A stretch of 33,070 nt of DNA, from positions 1-33,070 of the forward strand of contig JACOVF010000095.1 in NCBI GenBank assembly GCA_016177465.1, in the 5' to 3' direction. This document shows, piece by piece, positions 26,134 through 33,070 of the stretch. Every line of letters begins with the position of its first letter. Positions within the stretch are counted from its first letter, which is position 1. The stretch comes from Gemmatimonadota bacterium (GTDB taxonomy: Bacteria; Gemmatimonadota; Gemmatimonadetes; Gemmatimonadales; GWC2-71-9). The position numbers and the translations under genes are program-made. The notes under the pieces are model-generated. The model saw only the letters and a program-made list of their open reading frames with translations. It made no database searches and was not told the origin of the DNA.

Positions 26134-27495
26134 GTGCACCGCCGCGCCGCTGGCTCTCTGTTGATCTGCGCCCTGCTGCTGGGCGCCGCGTGCTCCAAGC
26201 CCGGGGAGGGGGTCATCGCCCTGGAAGGCGCCACGCTGATCGACGGCTCGGGCGGTCCCCCCGTCACGGACGCGCTGATCCTGGTGCGCGACGGGAAGAT
26301 CGAAGCCGTGGCACGGGTGAACGAGATCGAGATCCCACGCGGCGCGGAGCGACTGAATCTGGTCGGGAAAACGATCATCCCGGGGCTGATCGACGCTCAC
26401 GGGCACGTGGAGCGCTGGGCGGGGCCGCGCTACCTCGCCAGGGGTGTGACGGCGGTGCGGGATTTCGCCGACCACATGGACTCGGCGCTCGCGATCAGGG
26501 GCGACTTCAACCTGGGCGCGGTGCTGGGGCCGCGCATCTTCAGCTCGGGGGGGATGATCGACGGCGAGCCCGCCACGTACTCCGGCGGCGACGCCGTCGC
26601 CACCCCCGACGAAGCGCGCCACGCGGTGGACGCGCGCGCCGTGGCGGGCGCCGACCTCATCAAGGTGTACACGAAGATCACTCCGGAGCTGCTCAGGCCG
26701 CTGCTCGACGAGGCGAAGACGCTCCGGCTCCCCGTCGCCGCGCACCTCGGCAAGACCGACGCGCTCACCGCGGCCCGGGCAGGCATCGTCTCGATCGAGC
26801 ACATGTCCGGCGTGGTCCAGGCCGCGGCGCGTAGCCCGGCGACCTATGTCCGCGCCCACGACATGTTCCTGGTCGGCTGGACCGCGGAGGAAGGGGGGTG
26901 GGCCCTGCTCGATTCGGCGACCATCGCGCGAACCGCCCGGGCCCTCGCCGCGACGCGGGTGGCCATCGTGCCGACCCTCGCCCTGCACGAAACCCTTTCC
27001 CACCTCACCGATGCGTCCCTGCTGTCGCGGCCGTGGATGAGCGACGTCCCGGCCGATCACGCCGGGATCCGCGACGTGGCGGGCTTCCTCGCCCGCGCCG
27101 GGTGGCAACTCCCGGACTTCATCGCGTTCCGTCGGTCCCGACCGCGCCAGGACCAGTTCGTGCGCGAGTTCAAGCGCGCTGGCGGGCTTATCGCCGCCGG
27201 AAGCGACGCGGCGAACCAGCTGCTCGTCCCGGGCGCCGCGCTCCACGAGGAAATGGCTCTGCTTGTGGCGGCCGGACTCACACCAATCGATGCCATCACC
27301 GCCGCCACGCGCCACGGCGCCCAGCTGCTCCGCCTCGACTCCCTCGGCATGGTGGCGCCGGGGAAGGTAGCCGACTTGGTGGTGCTCAACGCCAATCCCG
27401 CTTCCAACATCGCGGCCACTCGTGATATCATGCTCGTGATGGTCCGCGGCCGGATCTTGCGCCCCGACTCCCTGAGGGCGGCGTGGAAACAGTGA
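26134..27495 (+). CDS. Amidohydrolase family lipoprotein
   Basis: GTG start with AGAGGA upstream; LLICALLLGAAC lipobox; IIPGLIDAHGHVERW; GSDAANQLLVPG. Confidence 0.85.
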   Translation: MHRRAAGSLLICALLLGAACSKPGEGVIALEGATLIDGSGGPPVTDALILVRDGKIEAVARVNEIEIPRGAERLNLVGKTIIPGLIDAHGHVERWAGPRYLARGVTAVRDFADHMDSALAIRGDFNLGAVLGPRIFSSGGMIDGEPATYSGGDAVATPDEARHAVDARAVAGADLIKVYTKITPELLRPLLDEAKTLRLPVAAHLGKTDALTAARAGIVSIEHMSGVVQAAARSPATYVRAHDMFLVGWTAEEGGWALLDSATIARTARALAATRVAIVPTLALHETLSHLTDASLLSRPWMSDVPADHAGIRDVAGFLARAGWQLPDFIAFRRSRPRQDQFVREFKRAGGLIAAGSDAANQLLVPGAALHEEMALLVAAGLTPIDAITAATRHGAQLLRLDSLGMVAPGKVADLVVLNANPASNIAATRDIMLVMVRGRILRPDSLRAAWKQ

Positions 27496-29210
27496 TGGTG
27501 CGAAACTGGGCGTTCGGGGCGTTGGTGGGAGTGCTGGCCCTCACCTCGGGGAAGGGGGAAGAGGGAAGGGGGAAGGGTACTGCCGCCACCTACGACGTCA
27601 TCCTCAGGAACGGCTGGATCGTGGACGGCAGCGGCAACCCCCGCTACAGGGGCGACGTCGCCGTCGCGGGCGACCGAATCGCGGCCGTCGGATACGCCGG
27701 GGCCACCGAAGCGCGCGAGACCCTTGACGTGCGCGGGCTGGTCGTGGCGCCGGGGTTCATCGACATGCTGGGCCAGTCGGAGACCGCGGTCCTGATCGAC
27801 AACCGCGCCCTGAGCAAGGTCACACAGGGGATCACCACAGAGGTGACGGGCGAGGGCGGCTCGGTGGCACCGCTCACGGACGCCCTGGCGGCGCTCGATT
27901 CCGCGTACATGAAGCGGTACCGTTTCACGGAGGACTGGCGGAACCTGGACGGCTATTTCGCCCAGCTTGCCCGCACCAGTTCCACGATCAACCTCGCGAC
28001 CTTCGTGGGCGCGACGCAGCTGCGGATGGCGGTGGTCGGATTCGAGAACCGCCACGCCACGCCGGCGGAGCTTGCGCACATGACCGCGCTGGTGGACACG
28101 ATGATGGTCCAGGGCGCCCTCGGCCTCTCCACCTCGCTGGAATACGCTCCCGCGATTTATGCGCCGACAGATGAGATCATCACGCTCGCCAAGGCGGCGC
28201 GCCGTCACGGCGGGGTGTACGCCACCCACATGCGCAACGAGGGCGGACAGATCGACCAGGCGCTGGACGAGACCTTCCGCATCGCGCGCGACGCCGACAT
28301 CCCGGTCGAGATCTGGCACCTGAAGATCTCGGGGCGGCGCAACTGGGGCCGGATGCCGCGCGTGCTGGCGCGCATCGACTCGGCGCGCGCTGCGGGGCTC
28401 GACGTCACCGCCGATCAGTACCCCTACCTCGCCGGCGCCACGTCGCTCGCCGCCTCGATCCCGGCGTGGGCGCACTCGGGCGGCGCCGATTCCCTGCGGT
28501 GGCGGCTCCGGGATCAAGCGACCCGCGCGCGGATCCGCCGCGAGCTGCTCGCACCGCCGCACATCACCGACCGCTTCTACCGCGCCACCGAGGGGCCGAG
28601 CGGCGTGATCGTGTTCCCGTTCGCAGACTCCCTTCAGTATCTGCAGGGGAAGCGGCTCTCCGAGCTCGCCTCCGCCCGGCGGCGCGATCCCATCGACGCG
28701 ATGTTCGACCTCCTCCTCGCCGATCACGCGCGCACAGGGGCGATCTATTTCATCATGAGCGAGGCCGACGTGGAGGCGGCCCTGAAGCGGGAGTGGGTCG
28801 CGGTAAACTGCGACGCCTCTGCCGTCGCGCCCGACGGGCCGTTCGGTAAGGAGGGCACCCACCCCCGCGCGTACGGGGCGTTCGCGCGCATCCTCGGCCA
28901 CTACGTGCGCGACCGGAAGCTCCTCCCCCTCGAGGCCGCCGTACGGAAAATGACCTCGCTCGCCGCGCAGCGCGTGGGGCTCACCGACCGCGGCCTGCTC
29001 CGCCCCGGGATGGCCGCCGACATCACCGTTTTCAACCCGGAGACCGTCGCCGACCGCGCCACGTTCGAGCGGCCGCACCAGCCATCGGTCGGGTTCGAGT
29101 ACGTCTTCGTGAACGGCCAGGCGGTGCTGCGGGGCGGCCGGCTCACGGACGCGCGGCCGGGCCGCGGCCTCCGCGGCCCCGGCTACGTGTCGCCGGAGCA
29201 GCGGAGGTGA
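27495..29210 (+). CDS. N-acyl-D-amino-acid deacylase-like amidohydrolase
   Basis: YDVILRNGWIVDGSGNPRYRGDVAVAGDRIAAVG, VVAPGFIDMLGQSE, GVYATHMRNEG; TGATG junction with preceding gene. Confidence 0.88.
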   Translation: MVRNWAFGALVGVLALTSGKGEEGRGKGTAATYDVILRNGWIVDGSGNPRYRGDVAVAGDRIAAVGYAGATEARETLDVRGLVVAPGFIDMLGQSETAVLIDNRALSKVTQGITTEVTGEGGSVAPLTDALAALDSAYMKRYRFTEDWRNLDGYFAQLARTSSTINLATFVGATQLRMAVVGFENRHATPAELAHMTALVDTMMVQGALGLSTSLEYAPAIYAPTDEIITLAKAARRHGGVYATHMRNEGGQIDQALDETFRIARDADIPVEIWHLKISGRRNWGRMPRVLARIDSARAAGLDVTADQYPYLAGATSLAASIPAWAHSGGADSLRWRLRDQATRARIRRELLAPPHITDRFYRATEGPSGVIVFPFADSLQYLQGKRLSELASARRRDPIDAMFDLLLADHARTGAIYFIMSEADVEAALKREWVAVNCDASAVAPDGPFGKEGTHPRAYGAFARILGHYVRDRKLLPLEAAVRKMTSLAAQRVGLTDRGLLRPGMAADITVFNPETVADRATFERPHQPSVGFEYVFVNGQAVLRGGRLTDARPGRGLRGPGYVSPEQRR

Positions 29211-29575
29211 CCCTCGGCCGGTTGGTCCTCGCCTGGGTACCGGTCGCGTTCTGGTTCCTCATCGCGGGTTACGTCGGGCGGCGGCTCGCGGGGGCCGCGT
29301 TCCCCGTCGAGCGGCGCAGCCGCCGCTGGGCGGACATCTGGACACTCGCCGAGGCGGGGGTCGTCACGCTGTTCGCCTCCCTCTGGTTCGATTCCCTCGG
29401 CCGCGGCGGGTGGTGGCTGCTGTTTCTCCTGGTCGGCCTGCTCGCGGCGTTCCCGGTGCGGCTCCAGGCGCTGCTCGCCACGCAGCTCCCCGGCCGCGCC
29501 GAACTGATCCTGGGCGCGGTGGACGTCGTCCGGTATGTCGGGGCAGGAGCGATTCTCGCCTGGAGACTCCGTTAG
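29207..29575 (+). CDS. Small hydrophobic membrane protein, unknown function
   Basis: GTG start overlapping previous stop; three or so hydrophobic segments. Confidence 0.65.
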   Translation: MTLGRLVLAWVPVAFWFLIAGYVGRRLAGAAFPVERRSRRWADIWTLAEAGVVTLFASLWFDSLGRGGWWLLFLLVGLLAAFPVRLQALLATQLPGRAELILGAVDVVRYVGAGAILAWRLR

Positions 29576-29599
29576 CTTTACACCGTGTCCCTGACCACT

Positions 29600-30640
29600 A
29601 TGACCACCTTTCGGCTGACCGCCCTCTCGCACGGCGCAGGCTGAGCCTGCAAACTCGGCCCCGCCGAGTTGGCGCAGGTCCTGCGTCACGTGCCGGTCGC
29701 GACGGATCCGCGGATCCTCGTCGACGCCTCGAGCCGGGACGACGCTGCCGTGTTCCAGACGGCGCCCGATCGCGCGCTCGTGGCGACGGTGGATTTCTTT
29801 ACGCCCATCGTGGACGACGCGTACGACTTCGGACGCATCGCCGCCGCCAACGCCTTCTCCGACGTCTACGCGATGGGGGCGACGCCGCTGCTGGCGCTCA
29901 ACCTGGTCGGGTGGCCGCGCGACACGGTCCCGTTCGACCTGCTGGGCGAGGTACTCCGGGGCGGCGCCGACGTCGCGACGGAGGCCGGGGCGTTCGTGCT
30001 CGGCGGCCATTCGATCGACGACCCGGAGCCAAAGTACGGGATGGTCGTGATCGGCGAAGTGCATCCCGACCGCATCGTGACCAACGCCGCCGCGCAGGCA
30101 GGCGACGTCCTCGTCCTCACCAAACCGATCGGCACGGGACTCCTCACCACCGCGCTGAAGCGCGACCTGTTGGACGCCGCGGCTCTTGCCCCCGCGGTCG
30201 CGGCCATGACCACCCTCAACGCCGGCGCCGCGCGCGCGATGCTCGCGACGGGCGTCCACGCCGCCACCGACGTCACCGGCTTCGGCCTGCTCGGCCATCT
30301 GCAGGGGATGTTGGAGCAAAGCGGGACGGGCGCCGAGCTCGACGCCAGCGCGGTGCCCCTCCTTCCGCACGCACGAGCGATGGCGGAGCGGGGCGCGATC
30401 CCCGGCGGCACCCGCCGGAACATGCAGAGCCTGGCCGGCGTCGTGTCATTCGGTGCGGGTGTGGGCGAGGTCGATCAGGTGCTCCTCGCCGACGCGCAGA
30501 CCTCGGGCGGCTTGCTGATCGCCGTCCCCGCCGACCGTGCCGACGCCCTGGTCGCGGCGCTGCTGGAGGAGCGGACGCCCGCCGCGGCGGTGCTCGGGCG
30601 CGTCGTGGCGGGCCGGCCGGGGAGCATCAAGGTCTCGTAG
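29600..30640 (+). CDS. selD: Selenide, water dikinase; selenocysteine-containing (TGA 29642-29644 = Sec)
   Basis: MTTFRLTALSHGAG-U-ACKLGPAELAQVLRHV aligns to the E. coli SelD GAGCGCK active site; rest matches SelD (DDAAVFQ, DFFTPIVDDAYDFGRIAAANAFSDVYAMGATP). Confidence 0.95.
29646..29678 (+). promoter_or_regulatory. Candidate bacterial SECIS hairpin
   Basis: CCTGC(46-50)/GCAGG(74-78) and AACTCGGC(52-59)/GCCGAGTT(63-70) stems immediately 3' of the TGA. Confidence 0.65.
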
Positions 30641-30642
30641 CG

Positions 30643-30879
30643 GTGCCCGCGATCCCGGAGTTCCGCTCGCTCACTCCCGAGGCGCTCGACGCGCTGGAGC
30701 GGGCGGTCCGGGAGCGCCGACGGGTGGCGCTGATGCGTCGCGGCACCGAATATGTCGTCGTGGCCGAACGCCTTGAGACCGCAGACCGCGACGAAGTGCT
30801 CGAAGGACGGCTCCCGATGACCGGCGAGACCCTGGCGTTCCGGCTGCGCGAGCTCGAGAGCTTCGCGGTGCTGCCGTGA
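30643..30879 (+). CDS. Hypothetical 78-aa protein
   Basis: GTG start 3 nt after the selD stop; VPAIPEFRSLTPEALDALERAVRERRRVALMRRGTEYVVVAERL. Confidence 0.55.
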   Translation: MPAIPEFRSLTPEALDALERAVRERRRVALMRRGTEYVVVAERLETADRDEVLEGRLPMTGETLAFRLRELESFAVLP

Positions 30880-30893
30880 GGCGAGGCTAACCG

Positions 30894-31643
30894 GTGTTCA
30901 CGCGTCTCCTGGTCGCCATCGACGGCAGCCCGCAGGCCGACGAGGCCTTCGAGCAGACGGTGATCCTCGGCCGGCGGTTCGGCGCCACCATCGTGGTGGC
31001 GACCGTGCGCGAGGGGCGCCCCTCAGACTCGGACATCGGCGCGATGCTCGAGCGCGCCGGGGAGCGGGTACGGGCGGCCGGCCTGAAGGCCGAGCTGGTG
31101 CAGCGGGAGGGCGACCCCGGACCGGTGCTCGCGGAGCTGGCGAAGGGGAGCGACGTCGCGCTGGTGGGGCGCCGCGGCCGCTCCAGCGCGTCGGCCGACG
31201 CGCTGGGCACCACGGTCACGGCGCTGCTCAAGATGGTCGAGCGGCCAGTGATCGTGTGCGGGGGCTACCCGTCGCCGATGCGCACCTGCGCGCTCGCCTT
31301 CGACGGCGGCGACACGAGCCGCCGCGCCCTCGAGCTGGCGGCGCGCTATGCCGGGATCACGGACAGCGCGGTACACATCATCCACGCCACCGACGACCGC
31401 GCGGCCGGCCTCCGCGTCGTGGGCGCAGCCGAGGCGACGTTATCGCTTCAGGGGGTGGCGTTCGTCACGCACATCGATCCGGGGAAGCCCGGCGACGTGG
31501 TCGCGGCGGCCGTGAAGCGCACCGGATGCGACGCCCTGTTCGCCGGCGCCCACGTCAGCCGCGGCCGCCTGAGCGCCATCTCCGTCTCGCACGCGGAGGA
31601 GATCCTGCGGCACACCGACATTCCCGTGGTGATCCAGCAATGA
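30894..31643 (+). CDS. Universal stress protein, two UspA-like domains
   Basis: LLVAIDGSPQADEAFE...LVGRRGRSSASADALGTTVTALLKMVERPVIVC; second half CALAFDGGDTSRRALELAARYA. Confidence 0.85.
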   Translation: MFTRLLVAIDGSPQADEAFEQTVILGRRFGATIVVATVREGRPSDSDIGAMLERAGERVRAAGLKAELVQREGDPGPVLAELAKGSDVALVGRRGRSSASADALGTTVTALLKMVERPVIVCGGYPSPMRTCALAFDGGDTSRRALELAARYAGITDSAVHIIHATDDRAAGLRVVGAAEATLSLQGVAFVTHIDPGKPGDVVAAAVKRTGCDALFAGAHVSRGRLSAISVSHAEEILRHTDIPVVIQQ

Positions 31644-32227
31644 CCGTCAGGCCCCCGATCGCCGTCCTCGTCCACGCCGACGAGAGTTGCCTCGGCAACG
31701 ACCGCTCCAAGGACAGCCCCGGCGGCAACGCGGCCCTCGTCGAGGCCCCCGCTGGCGACAGCGTGGCCCGCTGGGACCTCTACGAATGCTCGCCCCAGAC
31801 GACGAACAACCGGATGGCCCTGGCCGGCGCCATCGCGACGCTCGAGTGGCTCCGCCGCCAGTGGCGCCACGCTGGCGTCACGTACGTCTCCGACTCCGAG
31901 TACCTGGTGAAGGGGATGAACGAATGGATGCCGGCGTGGAAGGCACGTGGCTGGAAGAAAAGGAACGGCCCCATCGAGAATCTCGAGCTGTGGCAGAAGC
32001 TGGATCAGGTTGTAGCGGCCCACACGATCACCTGGAAGTGGGTGCGGGGTCACAATGACCACCCCAAGAACGAATACGCCAACGATCTGGCAATTCGCGC
32101 GGCCGAGCAGCAGGAGCGCTCCAACGGTCTCGTGCCGTCGGGGTTCGATACCTGGCTCGCCCAGCAGCGCGCGCGCGGGCATTACCTGGACTACGACCCC
32201 GACCGGGAAGTGCATGAGCGTCGCTAA
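31640..32227 (+). CDS. rnhA: Ribonuclease HI
   Basis: DESCLGN, TTNNRMALAGAIATLEWL, SDSEYLVKGMNEWMPAWKARGWKK, WKWVRGHNDHPKNEYANDLA. Confidence 0.93.
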   Translation: MTVRPPIAVLVHADESCLGNDRSKDSPGGNAALVEAPAGDSVARWDLYECSPQTTNNRMALAGAIATLEWLRRQWRHAGVTYVSDSEYLVKGMNEWMPAWKARGWKKRNGPIENLELWQKLDQVVAAHTITWKWVRGHNDHPKNEYANDLAIRAAEQQERSNGLVPSGFDTWLAQQRARGHYLDYDPDREVHERR

Positions 32228-32717
32228 GGACGGCGTTACCGCCAACACGCATTCCTTGAACGTGCTCTCCGACGGTGTCGCCGTCCCGCCCGTCGACCGG
32301 ATCCCGCTCTACGAGGTGTACATGCGCATGGCCGAGGAGCTGGCTAAGCGCTCCACCTGCGTGCGCCTCCAGGTGGGTACGGTGGTCACCGATCAGCGGC
32401 TCGAGAACGTGCTCGCCATCGGCTACAACGGGAACGCGCGCGGCCTCCCCAACCGCTGCGACTCGAGCGTCCCCGGGAGCTGCGGCTGCATCCATTCGGA
32501 GATGAACGCTCTGGTGAAGGCGCCGGGGAACATGCGGGACAAGGTGGTGTTCATCAGCGCGTCGCCGTGCGTGATGTGCGCGAAGCTGATCATCAACTCG
32601 GGCGTCACCCACGTGTTCTACCGCAAGGCATACCGCGACCCGTCGGGGATCGAAGTGCTGCAGCAGGGAGGCGTCGTGCCCGTTCAGTATGATCGATGGG
32701 TGGGGGAGTGGAGATAA
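32214..32717 (+). CDS. dCMP/cytidine deaminase family protein
   Basis: Zinc motifs CIHSEMNAL (HxE) and SPCVMC (PCxxC). Confidence 0.9.
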   Translation: MSVAKDGVTANTHSLNVLSDGVAVPPVDRIPLYEVYMRMAEELAKRSTCVRLQVGTVVTDQRLENVLAIGYNGNARGLPNRCDSSVPGSCGCIHSEMNALVKAPGNMRDKVVFISASPCVMCAKLIINSGVTHVFYRKAYRDPSGIEVLQQGGVVPVQYDRWVGEWR

Positions 32718-32720
32718 CCA

Positions 32721-32820
32721 AATGCGGAATGGTGAATGCGGAATGCGGAATAGCAATGGAAGGTCGAGCTGGAACACGAGCTCGCATTGACATTCCGCAT
32801 TCCGAATTCCGCATTCCGCA
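32721..32820. repeat. Heptamer (GAATGCG-type) array in inverted arrangement forming a long hairpin
   Basis: 32739-32758 pairs with 32785-32804 (two mismatches) enclosing a cgagct/agctcg 6-bp stem; extra heptamer units on both sides. Confidence 0.85.
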
Positions 32821-32862
32821 ATTCGGGCTAGATTCTCCCCGTCCACTTCCGGAGCCGTTTCC

Positions 32863-33070
32863 ATGCGCCGTGCGCTTGTCATCGTAGCGTCGCTTGTACT
32901 CGTCGCCCCGCTCTCCGCCCAGTCCCTCCTCTACCGCCCGCCTAACCTGGGCGGCACCTGGGTGCCCGATCCCGGGGTGATTCAGTTCAACTTCCTGCAC
33001 CGCTTCTACGTGTTCCCAGGGCCGCCTCGAGTCGTCGTGAACTACCCGACGTTCACGTTCGGGGTGGGGC
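32863..33070 (+). CDS. Secreted/outer-membrane beta-barrel-like protein, 3' truncated by window
   Basis: Signal peptide MRRALVIVASLVLVAPLSAQ; open to the window end. Confidence 0.6.
   Translation, partial: MRRALVIVASLVLVAPLSAQSLLYRPPNLGGTWVPDPGVIQFNFLHRFYVFPGPPRVVVNYPTFTFGVG

Noticed and set aside
29410-30640. Upstream part of the 489-aa plus ORF overlapping selD
   Set aside because: Out-of-frame translation of selD; only the last 78 codons (30643-30879) are plausible.
1-33070. CRISPR array
   Set aside because: The short repeats seen have 7-8 nt periods or hairpin architecture; no regular repeat-spacer pattern of CRISPR size.

Overview
GC-rich bacterial chromosomal window; lipoprotein, BIG2/TolB and amidohydrolase content suggests Gemmatimonadota-like, but this is inference. 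The minus strand carries a tightly packed run led by gyrA: gyrA, PLP dehydratase, response regulator-GAF-GGDEF, zinc-ribbon Ser/Thr kinase, amidohydrolase, orphan E1-alpha, PQQ-type sugar dehydrogenase lipoprotein, dienelactone hydrolase. The plus strand carries two amidohydrolases, a small membrane protein, selD, a 78-aa ORF, a universal stress protein, rnhA, and a dCMP-deaminase-like gene. Main points: (1) selD is a selenoprotein with an in-frame UGA at 29642-29644 and a hairpin just downstream; the ORF track truncates it. (2) A GEMM-I-type cyclic-dinucleotide riboswitch candidate lies on the minus strand at about 25136-25221. By eye it has A at the specificity position that is G20 in Vc2, which suggests the cGAMP (GEMM-Ib) class. 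(3) Downstream of it lies a lipoprotein/LAS-type metallopeptidase gene broken by an in-frame TGA and a frameshift. (4) An IS200-like Y1 transposase sits between an inverted pair of bipartite double-hairpin units whose stems covary, with a third direct copy downstream. (5) Several gene junctions carry short arrays of 7-8-nt units, often as inverted pairs, that run into the ends of coding sequences. (6) A small proline-rich protein has an extremely Lys/Arg-rich tail. No CRISPR, rRNA or tRNA was recognised.
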